Shown in pieces: positions 34,925-42,869 of a stretch of 64,000 nt of DNA (position 1 is its first letter; each line of letters starts with the position of its first letter). The DNA lies in assembly GCF_029502005.1 (NCBI RefSeq), contig NZ_JAMQOT010000006.1, forward strand, positions 124,001 through 188,000, read 5' to 3'. The translations under genes and the position numbers were made by a program. The notes below the pieces were generated by a model. It made no database searches. It was not told where the DNA came from and worked only from the letters and a program-made list of their open reading frames with translations. This DNA comes from Natrinema salsiterrestre (GTDB lineage Archaea > Halobacteriota > Halobacteria > Halobacteriales > Natrialbaceae).

Positions 34925-37003
34925 TTAGATCTTCTCGAGCAACTCGAGGATGTCCGAGAAGCCGAAGCGGCCGTTGCCGTCGAAATCGAACTTCTCGGGG
35001 TTGTTCCGGACGCCGTCGGCGTTCCGGTTCTGGAAGAGAGCGTTGACGTCCCCGTGGGTCGTCTCGTTGTCCCCGGTGACGTCCTCGTAGCGGCCGTCGT
35101 CGTCGAGATCCCGCGCCTCGTACTCGCCCACCGAGATCGTCTCGTTGCCGTCGCCGCCGTCGTCCCCGTCACCGATGGTCCGCGTGTCGAAGGGGACCGT
35201 GTCGTCTTTGTGCTCCTCGAGCATCTGCTTGATGTAGACGCCGCTGTCCTCGCCCCCGATCAGGTCCCACTCGCAGGGCAGCTCGTCGCAGCCGACCGGG
35301 ATGTCCTCGAAGGGCGTGTCGTAGAAGTTGTCGTTGACGAGGTCGAGTTCGCCCTCTTCCAGCGCGTTCGGATTGTCGAACATCTTCGGCAGCCAGCGGA
35401 CGTCGGCGCACCAGCCGACCCAGCTGATCCGGTCGTCCCCCTCGACCTGGTCGAGGAACGGGACGCCGTACTCGGGGAGCGTCCCCTGCCCGGTGGTCGT
35501 CCCGCGCAGCCAGTGGGAGACGTCCGCGTCGTTGATCCAGCCGAACTCGGTGATCGCGACGGGATGGTGGTCCATCGCGTTCTGCAGGCCCGCCGCCTCG
35601 TAGGCCTCCCAGCCGTAACACTCCTGCTCGTAGGGGTCGTCCTCCACCGGGAGATAGGGGCTCTCGAGGTCCTCGCCGGTCTCGGCCTCGACCGCGTCGG
35701 GGCTCTGGTAGTTCGTATCGTTGAACCAGTTGTTCATCTGGCTGACGTCGTGGCCCGCGTAGTTGTGCCAGGTGACGGCGATATTGTCGTAGCCCGCGTC
35801 GTTGAAGTTCCGCCAGTGAAGCGCCTGCACCGACTGACACCAGCCGGGGACGCCGACCAGCAGGACGCGATCGGACTGGTACTCCCTGATCTTCTCGATG
35901 ATCGGCCCCATGAACTCGTCGAGGAACGTGTCCCAGAGGGGCTTCTGCTTGAACGCCCCGCAGCCCTCGACGGGACCCCAGATCCCCGGCGCGGTCGGTT
36001 CGTTGTACGGCTCGAAGAGCACGTGGTCCATCTCGCCGTAGCGCTCGGCCACCACGTCCCAGAACATGAGGACTTCGTCGAGCAGCTCCTGATTGACCGT
36101 CCAGTTCTCGTACGCGTACGGCGTGCCCTCGAGGTTGCCCTCGCTAATTCCTTCGACGTAGTCGTCGCCGGGCGTTTCCTCGATGTATTTCTGGTCGACG
36201 TATCCCCACGATCCCGGCGCGTCCTCGCCGAACATCTCGTGGCTGTTGTACGCCCAGTAGTTCGTGTACTCGCTGTCGTAGGGCAGGTGGTTCTCGGCGT
36301 AGGCGGGTTCCTCGATGCCCGGCGGCTGTTCGTGCCAGTGGCGGTGGTAGTCGACGATGCAGTAGACCCCGCGCTCCTTGCAGCGCTCGACGATCGGGTC
36401 GTAGTAATTCTCGAGGTACTCCTCGAGTTCCTCCCGCGTGAACGCCTGTGGTTGTGCCGGGCGCTGCTTCCGGCGATCGTCGTCGACCGCCTGCGGCGAC
36501 TCGAGTTCGCCGAACTCGTACTCGGGTCCGGTGTGCCCCATCGGGTGGTGTGACCCGTCGTCCCTCGTCCCGATGTCCTGTGGCTGTGCGGGAACCCGGA
36601 TGACCCGCGGGTGCCAGCCCGCCTCGTTATTCGTGACCGTATCGACGAGCTGTGTCGGCGTCTTCCCGCGGAGGTTCCGCGTCCGGTGGAGTCGCTTCGG
36701 ATCGGGGATGCTGAGCCCCCGCATCTTGAACGTCTCGCCGTCCTCGTTGACGATCCGATTGTCGTCGCTGACCGTCAGGTTCTGGAACTCGTCGAGCCCG
36801 CCGGCCGCCGCGCTGCCGGCGAATCCCGCGCCCATCCCGAGACCGGCGACGCCCGCGGCGGCGGTCGTTCGCATCACGTTACGTCGAGTGAGGTTGATGG
36901 GCGACGTCGCGTCGTCCTCCGTCCGCTTCAGTACACTCCGTCGCGTGCTCTCGGTCGTCGGTTCATCCGTCTGCTGCGTATTGTCAGTCCGTTTCATTGT
37001 CAT
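34925..37003 (-). CDS. Large exported GH5 glycosidase with dockerin
   Basis: 692 residues. The Tat signal is LTRRNVMRTTAAAGVAGLGMG (about 39-58). The GH5 barrel is longer than in its neighbours, with insertions between strands. Motifs: YCIVDYHRHWHEQP, proton donor in VLFEPYNEPTAPGIWG, LLVGVPGWCQSVQAL, and nucleophile in VAITEFGWIND. Extra Cys residues (CGAFKQK, CYGWEAY, PVGCDELPCEWD) could form disulfides after export. The dockerin loops are DVTGDNETTHGD and DFDGNGRFGFSD. It is the enzyme placed just downstream of the anchor cohesin. A cellulase or mannanase role is plausible but not settled. Confidence 0.87.
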   Translation of the reverse strand: MTMKRTDNTQQTDEPTTESTRRSVLKRTEDDATSPINLTRRNVMRTTAAAGVAGLGMGAGFAGSAAAGGLDEFQNLTVSDDNRIVNEDGETFKMRGLSIPDPKRLHRTRNLRGKTPTQLVDTVTNNEAGWHPRVIRVPAQPQDIGTRDDGSHHPMGHTGPEYEFGELESPQAVDDDRRKQRPAQPQAFTREELEEYLENYYDPIVERCKERGVYCIVDYHRHWHEQPPGIEEPAYAENHLPYDSEYTNYWAYNSHEMFGEDAPGSWGYVDQKYIEETPGDDYVEGISEGNLEGTPYAYENWTVNQELLDEVLMFWDVVAERYGEMDHVLFEPYNEPTAPGIWGPVEGCGAFKQKPLWDTFLDEFMGPIIEKIREYQSDRVLLVGVPGWCQSVQALHWRNFNDAGYDNIAVTWHNYAGHDVSQMNNWFNDTNYQSPDAVEAETGEDLESPYLPVEDDPYEQECYGWEAYEAAGLQNAMDHHPVAITEFGWINDADVSHWLRGTTTGQGTLPEYGVPFLDQVEGDDRISWVGWCADVRWLPKMFDNPNALEEGELDLVNDNFYDTPFEDIPVGCDELPCEWDLIGGEDSGVYIKQMLEEHKDDTVPFDTRTIGDGDDGGDGNETISVGEYEARDLDDDGRYEDVTGDNETTHGDVNALFQNRNADGVRNNPEKFDFDGNGRFGFSDILELLEKI

Positions 37004-37437
37004 CTCGTCGCTCGGATCCGCGTGCGTCCGTCACGGGTCGCCCGCGATAGCTGCGAAGATCCACCCACAAGTCCCCGTTCTACCACATTAAAATTAACTA
37101 CAGAAGTAAAAGAAATTATTGTTACGCGCCTTGTTGTAACATTCCACACATGTGATCCGCGGCCGTTCTCCTCGAAGGGCAGCGCCGAGCCCGTACCCGC
37201 GATCTCACATCTCGACGACCGCGATCGCGTTCTAGAACGGCCTTCGGCCCGCGTCTGGACGACGATCTCGAGAGCGTCGGTCCGATGAGCGTCGCTGTAT
37301 TCGTCGGCCGCCCGTTCCTCGCCGGGCCGAACGGTGCCGACACCGATCGGTTCAGCGCCCCCACGCCCGCCCTCGCGGTGCCGATCGAACCGGCCGCCGG
37401 TTCGTACTCCCAGTGCAGCCGACGCCTCGGTCGAGTC
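37004..37437. other. Gap between the anchor-cohesin gene and a GH5 gene
   Basis: The left part holds an AT-rich promoter block. On the minus strand, AACAATAATTTC lies at 37112-37123 and the CACATGTG palindrome at 37147-37154. The GC-rich remainder (about 37160-37437) shows no gene or RNA that I can support. Confidence 0.45.
37085..37154 (-). promoter_or_regulatory. AT-rich promoter block with upstream palindrome
   Basis: The AT-rich core is at about 37085-37125, some 80-120 bases before the GH5 start at 37003. A CACATGTGAT sequence starts at 37147, the same ten bases as at 29453 upstream of the mannanase-like gene. Confidence 0.4.
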
Positions 37438-38154
37438 TCACTCCGACCGTCCGGACCGATCGCCACGTTTCCCGAGCGCGTACGCGATCCACCCTGCAGC
37501 GCCGATCACCGCGGCCGAGGGACCGAAGCCCGGAATACCGTCGTCGGACCCGGCAGTCGTCTCGGATCCACCGTCGGCCGGGTCGCCGTCTCCGACGGTG
37601 AGCGTCGCCGATTCGACCGACGATTCGACGACGGTACCGTCGCCGTCCTCGAGCCGGACGATCTCGATCTCGGCTGTGGTTTCACCGGCTTCCACCCCCT
37701 CGATCTCCACGTAACCGACATCGAGGTCGGTGGCACCGTCACCGATGGACTTTGCCGCGGCGAGACGCGCCGTCCCGTCTGCCGTCTCGACGTCCTGAAC
37801 CAGGGCGTCGGCGAACGCCTCCCCGAGCCCGGCGTCGACGACGCGAGCGACGGCCGTCTCGACGGTGACCTCGAGATCGAACCCCGAGAGTCCGTCGGGG
37901 GCCTTAGTCAGGCCGACATCGACGGTCGTTGTCCCGCCCGGGTCGATCGCCGCCTCCGCCGGCGTCACCGTTACCGTCGGTGCTTCACTCGTCTGGGCGG
38001 CCGGTCCGGCCTTCCCGGCGACCGGGCCGGCCGCTACGCCCGCACCGACGAGGCCGGCGGCCGCCAGGAACCCCCGCCGGCCGATCGCGTCGTCGGTCGG
38101 TGTCGCGCACTGACTCGCCCCTTCCACCTGTTCCGTTTCCGTCGTTTCGTACAT
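37438..38154 (-). CDS. Single-cohesin surface protein with PGF-CTERM-like anchor
   Basis: 238 residues. Tat signal: GRRGFLAAAGLVGAGVAAG (residues 25-43). One cohesin-like domain at about 59-188: TVTVTPAEAAIDPGGTTTVD, DGLSGFDLEVTV, VDAGLGEAFADALV, ATDLDVGYVEIEGV and a closing ATLTVGDG. A short Gly/Ser/Asp linker leads to IPGFG (207-211), a hydrophobic segment and a basic end (GKRGDRSGR). This matches the PGF-CTERM signal processed by archaeosortase, which attaches proteins to membrane lipid. The cohesin is very similar to the second cohesin of the scaffoldin. It likely holds dockerin-bearing enzymes on the cell surface. Confidence 0.85.
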   Translation of the reverse strand: MYETTETEQVEGASQCATPTDDAIGRRGFLAAAGLVGAGVAAGPVAGKAGPAAQTSEAPTVTVTPAEAAIDPGGTTTVDVGLTKAPDGLSGFDLEVTVETAVARVVDAGLGEAFADALVQDVETADGTARLAAAKSIGDGATDLDVGYVEIEGVEAGETTAEIEIVRLEDGDGTVVESSVESATLTVGDGDPADGGSETTAGSDDGIPGFGPSAAVIGAAGWIAYALGKRGDRSGRSE

Positions 38155-38329
38155 TGGTATACAGCTCCGTCAGAGCCACCGCCGCGTACCGCGGATCGTC
38201 GCTCGACGACCGGGCCGGCGGTGGCAACGGACGGCACTCGTTCGAATCGACTCGCTCCCGTCGTTCGTCTCGGCGTCTCTGTCTCCCGTCGAACCCCGCG
38301 TCGAAACGGCGGTCCGCCGGCGATCGGGA

Positions 38330-40843
38330 TTACGAGACCGTAATCTCGACCTCGTGGGTCGTCTGCCGGCCGCGCTGGTCCGTCACGGTGAGCGTCACCG
38401 TGTAGGTGCCAGCGGACCCGTAGGAGTGTCCGGCGTACCAGCCGCTCGCGGACGTTCCGTCGCCGAGGTCCCACTCGAGCCCGGTGATCCAGACGTCGTT
38501 GGGCGTCGTCTCCCGAACGCGGAAGTCGATGCGCTCGTCGGTCTCGACGTCCGTGGCGCTCGGGTTGATCTTCGCGAGGTGGTCGACCTCGAGGGGGATC
38601 TCGCCGTCGACCGGTTCCCAGGCGTACATCTCCTCGTATTTGGGCTTCTCGCCCCGGTTGGTCCACTGTGCTTCCCAGTCCTCGCCGTTCCAGTGGACGC
38701 GTTCGCCCTTCTGGTAGAGGGTGTCAGCGTCCCACTCGGGATACTCGCTGTCGCCGCCGTCTTCGTTGTCGCCGTCGTCTCCGCCCGCGGTCGTGGCGGA
38801 AACCGTCGCGGGATCGGTCTCCGTCCCCTCCTCACCGACCGCGCTGACGCCGATCTCGTAGGTCGTCTCGGACTCGAGGTCGGTGACTGTGGCGCTGGTC
38901 GAGCTCGTGGTCGTTTCCTCGGTGCCGTCGACGGAGACGACGTACTCGACGGCGTTCGGGTCGGAGTCCCACGCGACCTCGACCGACGTCTCGGTCTCGG
39001 CGACGACCTCGAGGCCCTCGGGCGTGCTCGGCGGCACGTGGGGCTCCGCAGTCGTGGCGGAGACCGTCGCGGGGTCGGTCTCCGTCCCTTCCTCGCCGAC
39101 CGCGCTGACGTTGATGTCGTAGGTGGTTCCCGACTCGAGATCGGGGACCGTAATGCTGGTCGAGCTCGTGGTGAGCGTCTCCTCCCCGCTGGCCCAGACG
39201 TCGTACTCGACGGCGTTCGGGTCGGAGTCCCACGCGACCTCGACCGACGTCTCGGTCTCGGCGACGACCTCGAGGCCCTCGGGCGTGCTCGGCGGCGTGT
39301 GGGCCTCCGCGGTCGTCGCGGTAACCGTCGCGGGGTCGGTCTCGGTATCCTCCCCGCCGATGGCGGTGACGCCGATCTGGTAGGTCGTGCCCGACTCGAG
39401 GTCGGTGACGGTCGCGCCGGTCGCGGTCGTGGTCGTGGTCGTTTCCCGCTCGCCGTCGACGTACACGGCGTACTCGTCGGCGTTCGGATCGGTCGCCCAC
39501 GCGACCTCGATCGAGGTCTCGGTCTCGTCGACCACTTCGAGGTCCTCGGGAACGCTCGGCGGCTTCTCGTCCGGTTCGCCGTCGCCGACGGTCAGCATCG
39601 CCTCCTCGAATTTCGGTTCGATGAGTTTCGCGCCGTCGTTACCGGGGAGCGTTTCCATCGGGGTCGTCCCCTCCGCGACGTCGACGACCGTCTCGCCGTC
39701 GGCGACGCCCTCGAGTTCGACGGTTGCGAGGTCGAGGTCGGTTGTTCCTTCGCTGATCCGTTTCCCCGCCGCTGCGACGGTCGCGAACCCGTCGGTCACG
39801 TCGATCTCGGGCGGGAACAGGGAATCGGCGAACGTCTCGCCGATCCCGGCGTCGACGATGATCGCGGCCTCGGCGTTGACGTCGATGTCGATCTCGAACC
39901 CGGACAGCCCGTTGGGGACCGCCGTCATGCCGATATCGACGGTCGTCGTCTGGCCCGGATCGATCTGCGCGTCGGCGAGATCGACGGTCACCGTGGGCGT
40001 CTCCGGCTCCGACCCCGCGACGGTCGTGGCCTGCACCGTCGCCATCCCGGAGGCGGTCTCGCCCTCACCGACGGCACTGACGCCGATATCGTAGGTCGTC
40101 TCGGCCTCGAGCCCCGTGATTGTCGCGCTGCTCGAGGTCGTCGTCGTCTCCCGCTCGCCGTCGACGGAGACCGCGTACTCGAGGGCGTCCGGCACCGGAC
40201 TCCACTCGACTTCGACCGAGGTCTCGCTCTCGTCGACGACCGCGAGATCCGCCGGCATATCGGGCACGCTGGGGTCGTCGCCGACCCTGAGCGTCGGCGT
40301 CTCGTAGTCCACCGCGACCGCTTCGTCCTCGGCGTCGGTCAGCAGGAAGTCCGACAGTTCGACGTCGGTCGTCCCGTCTTCCCGTGCCTCGAGGACGAAG
40401 GTGGCGAACTCGTACCCGCTCGTTCCGACGTCCATGACCCCGCCGTCCTGCCTGAACGCGGCGTAGTCCGCCCTGAACGAGTCGGTCGGTTCGTCGACGC
40501 TGTTTCGATCGTCCCAGTTCGACGGCCACTCGTCGCCGAGGGAGACCCCGACGATCTCCGCGACCGCGGAATCGACCGCGGCCTCGAGGCCCCAGCCCAT
40601 CACTCCCGTGGGTCCGTTCGAAATCGAGAACGTCACCGTCGTGGTCTCGCCGGCCTCGATCCGTTCGTCAGCGAGGTCGGCGGAAAGCGTGACGTGGTCG
40701 TCGGCCGCGACGGTCGACGTCCCGACCGCGATCGCGCCCGCACTGGCCCCGGCGGCCTGCATGAAGGTGCGTCGCGACGCGGAGGAGTCCGCCTGCTGAT
40801 CGGTGAGCTGTGCGTCGTCGTACGTGTCGTTGTCGTTCGTCAT
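38330..40843 (-). CDS. Cellulosome-type scaffoldin: 2 cohesins, 4 FN3, CBM5/12-like, PKD-like
   Basis: 837 residues with no catalytic domain. Order: Tat signal (SRRTFMQAAGASAGAIAVG, 23-41); cohesin-like domain 1 (48-189); FN3 (191-276); cohesin-like domain 2 (282-422); three FN3 (428-512, 516-600, 604-687); an acidic linker; a CBM5/12-like module (700-748: YPEWDADTLYQKGERVHWNG, then WEAQWTN and AWEPV); a PKD-like domain (755-837: WDLGDGTSASGWYAGHSY, YTVTLTVTD). Cohesins bind dockerins, and the CBM would bind cellulose or chitin. It has neither dockerin nor membrane anchor, so it is probably secreted free. It starts 42 bases after a GH5 gene and is likely co-transcribed with it. Confidence 0.88.
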   Translation of the reverse strand: MTNDNDTYDDAQLTDQQADSSASRRTFMQAAGASAGAIAVGTSTVAADDHVTLSADLADERIEAGETTTVTFSISNGPTGVMGWGLEAAVDSAVAEIVGVSLGDEWPSNWDDRNSVDEPTDSFRADYAAFRQDGGVMDVGTSGYEFATFVLEAREDGTTDVELSDFLLTDAEDEAVAVDYETPTLRVGDDPSVPDMPADLAVVDESETSVEVEWSPVPDALEYAVSVDGERETTTTSSSATITGLEAETTYDIGVSAVGEGETASGMATVQATTVAGSEPETPTVTVDLADAQIDPGQTTTVDIGMTAVPNGLSGFEIDIDVNAEAAIIVDAGIGETFADSLFPPEIDVTDGFATVAAAGKRISEGTTDLDLATVELEGVADGETVVDVAEGTTPMETLPGNDGAKLIEPKFEEAMLTVGDGEPDEKPPSVPEDLEVVDETETSIEVAWATDPNADEYAVYVDGERETTTTTTATGATVTDLESGTTYQIGVTAIGGEDTETDPATVTATTAEAHTPPSTPEGLEVVAETETSVEVAWDSDPNAVEYDVWASGEETLTTSSTSITVPDLESGTTYDINVSAVGEEGTETDPATVSATTAEPHVPPSTPEGLEVVAETETSVEVAWDSDPNAVEYVVSVDGTEETTTSSTSATVTDLESETTYEIGVSAVGEEGTETDPATVSATTAGGDDGDNEDGGDSEYPEWDADTLYQKGERVHWNGEDWEAQWTNRGEKPKYEEMYAWEPVDGEIPLEVDHLAKINPSATDVETDERIDFRVRETTPNDVWITGLEWDLGDGTSASGWYAGHSYGSAGTYTVTLTVTDQRGRQTTHEVEITVS
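38780..39575. repeat. Tandem FN3-coding repeats in the scaffoldin
   Basis: Three consecutive FN3 modules of about 264-270 bases. The last two are near-identical over long stretches: for example, GAGGCCCTCGGGCGTGCTCG occurs at about 39011 and again near 39281. This indicates recent duplication. Confidence 0.8.
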
Positions 40844-40885
40844 TGGATTTGTAGTGTCGTATTTACGGTGTGTCTTCGACTCTCG

Positions 40886-42775
40886 CTAGATCTCCTCGAG
40901 CAGCTCGAGGATATCCGAGAAGCCGAAGCGGCCGTTGCCGTCGAAGTCGAACTTCTCGGGGTTGTTCCGGACGCCGTCGGCGTTCCGATTCTCGAAGAGG
41001 GCGTTGACGTCCCCGTGGGTCGTCTCGTTGTCCCCGTTGACGTCCTCGTAGCGGCCGTCACCGTCGGGATCTCGAGCCTCGTACTCGCCGACCGGGACCG
41101 TCTCGTTGCCGTCGCCGCCGTCGTCGGGGTAGGGATCACCGGTGATGTCACCCGGACCGATGTGGAGGTCGTTCTCGCCGTTGTCGGCGTCCGGATACGG
41201 GTCGTCGCCGGGCGCGAAGTCGTCGTAGTCGTCGGCCATCTCCTGGTTCAGTTCGTGCCACCAGACGCCGGGCGTCTCGTCGTTCAGGTGATTCATCCAG
41301 TCGTCGGCGCCCTTCGCCCCGTCGTTCAGACCGGGGGTGCCGTGTTCGAACATATTCGGCTCGTAGGTGTGGTCGAAACACCACGCCAGCGGGTGGACGT
41401 CGTAGTTCGCGATGAACTCCTCGTACTCCCGGATGTACGGCTGACAGTCGCCGTCGTGCTTACCGCTACAGTCCATCCAGGGCGTGTCGACGTGCATCCC
41501 GCCGCCTTCGATCCAGCCGAACTCGCTGAAGAAGATCGGCACGTACTCGGAGGGCTGACCGAAGTACTTCGAGAGGGGGCGCAGCCCGTCCTGCGTGTAG
41601 ACGTGGGCCGTGTAGCACATGTTCTCGGCGTCGAACTCGTTGTGGGGGGCCCAGTAGGTGTACTGACTCCACCGCGGACTCCCGATCGTGATCAGCTGTC
41701 CGTCCGCGTTCTCCTCGACCGTGTCGACCCACGGCTGAGCGCGATCGACCCACAGGTCGTACCAGGCTTTCATGTCCTCGTGGGAAACGTCGTAATTGGA
41801 CGCGTCCCCATCGCCGGGGGCCTCCGCCGGCGCGGAGAGTTCGCCCGCCTGCCGCTGCGGGCCGCCCCAGTCGCCGCCGTAGGGCCCGGTCGGCTCGTTG
41901 TACACGTCGAAGATCACGTGATCGTCGCCCGCGTATCGGCTGGCGACGATCTCCCAGAACATGTGCAACTCCTCGTCGAGCGCGTTCGAGATCTCCGGCG
42001 GCTCGAGGTAGATATCGTCTTCCTCGAGGTCGTACGCCTCGAGGATGTTCTGCTCGTGGATCAGGTCCCAGATCTCGTCGACCTGGTCCTCGCCGTGCCA
42101 GAGCACGCCGCGCTCGCCACAGACCTCCGGATGGCGCCAGTCCTCGCCGCCGTCGCTCGAGCACTGCCAGACGTTGGGATCGACGCCGTGGTTCTTGTGG
42201 TCCTCCTGGTGGAAGACCGGGTAGTGGCGGTGGTAGTCGATCATCACGTAGGCGCCGCGCTGGGCACCGAGCTCGACGAGTTCGTCGAGGAAGGTCCGAC
42301 AGTACCACTTGACGTCGTCCCTGTCGAACTGTCCCGGCAGGGCCGGACCCCAGTCGTCGCCGTGGGGCATTTCGCTCGGTTTCGCGTTCTTCGTCCCGGC
42401 CGCGAGGAACGACGGCATTACCGGTACCCGGACGACGTTGGTGTACCATCCCTCGGCCTCGTTCGTCGCTAGCTCGAACGTCTCTGGCGCGGTCTGTCCC
42501 CGCCATGTTCGGCTCTGTTCGCCGGGATCTGCGATGTTCACGCCGCGCAGGCGGACTTCTTCACCGCTCGGGTCGACGATCTCGTTTCCGTCCCGTGCCA
42601 GCGGCGGGAGATCGATCTCTTGAGCCACTGCAGAGCTCGTGACGCTGCCGAGACCGCCGAGCGCGACCACGCTCGTTCCGGTCGCCTTCAGTATCGTTCG
42701 TCGCGACGTCGAGACGCCGCGGCCGCCCCTATTCGACTGAGCCGCCGAGTCCGTTTGATCCGTGTTTTTTGACAT
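40886..42775 (-). CDS. Exported GH5 glycosidase with dockerin, first gene of the cohesin operon
   Basis: 629 residues. Tat signal: TSRRTILKATGTSVVALGG (about 23-41). GH5 motifs: EVRLRGVNIADPGEQSRTW, YVMIDYHRHYPVF, proton donor in VIFDVYNEPTGPYGGDW, ITIGSPRWSQYTYWAP, and nucleophile in IFFSEFGWIEGG. The dockerin loops are DVNGDNETTHGD and DFDGNGRFGFSD. Its start is preceded by a strong AT-rich block, and the scaffoldin and then the anchor cohesin follow in the same direction, so enzyme and scaffold would be made together. It is probably a cellulase- or mannanase-like enzyme. Confidence 0.88.
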   Translation of the reverse strand: MSKNTDQTDSAAQSNRGGRGVSTSRRTILKATGTSVVALGGLGSVTSSAVAQEIDLPPLARDGNEIVDPSGEEVRLRGVNIADPGEQSRTWRGQTAPETFELATNEAEGWYTNVVRVPVMPSFLAAGTKNAKPSEMPHGDDWGPALPGQFDRDDVKWYCRTFLDELVELGAQRGAYVMIDYHRHYPVFHQEDHKNHGVDPNVWQCSSDGGEDWRHPEVCGERGVLWHGEDQVDEIWDLIHEQNILEAYDLEEDDIYLEPPEISNALDEELHMFWEIVASRYAGDDHVIFDVYNEPTGPYGGDWGGPQRQAGELSAPAEAPGDGDASNYDVSHEDMKAWYDLWVDRAQPWVDTVEENADGQLITIGSPRWSQYTYWAPHNEFDAENMCYTAHVYTQDGLRPLSKYFGQPSEYVPIFFSEFGWIEGGGMHVDTPWMDCSGKHDGDCQPYIREYEEFIANYDVHPLAWCFDHTYEPNMFEHGTPGLNDGAKGADDWMNHLNDETPGVWWHELNQEMADDYDDFAPGDDPYPDADNGENDLHIGPGDITGDPYPDDGGDGNETVPVGEYEARDPDGDGRYEDVNGDNETTHGDVNALFENRNADGVRNNPEKFDFDGNGRFGFSDILELLEEI

Positions 42776-42869
42776 GGTGTGATGGGTGCCCGCGAACGAG
42801 ATGTGCGATTCGTTCGCTGGGAATGCGGAGGCGTTTCGGATCCTCCTCGAGACATAATTTTAGTCTATA

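Noticed and set aside
38780-39575. Regular repeats that could suggest a CRISPR array
   Set aside because: The roughly 270-base period and the translated FN3 pattern show coding module duplication; there are no short repeats with unique spacers anywhere in the window.
38354-42472. A very long open frame on the plus strand opposite the scaffoldin and a GH5 gene
   Set aside because: It is the complement of well-supported genes, has repetitive Val/Arg/Asp-rich content without domains, and exists only because GC-rich haloarchaeal codons leave the opposite strand open.
27774-42775. Recent mobile-element origin of the cellulosome-like cluster
   Set aside because: No transposase, integrase, tRNA target or flanking direct repeat was found at either edge; transfer is possible but not supported by what is visible.
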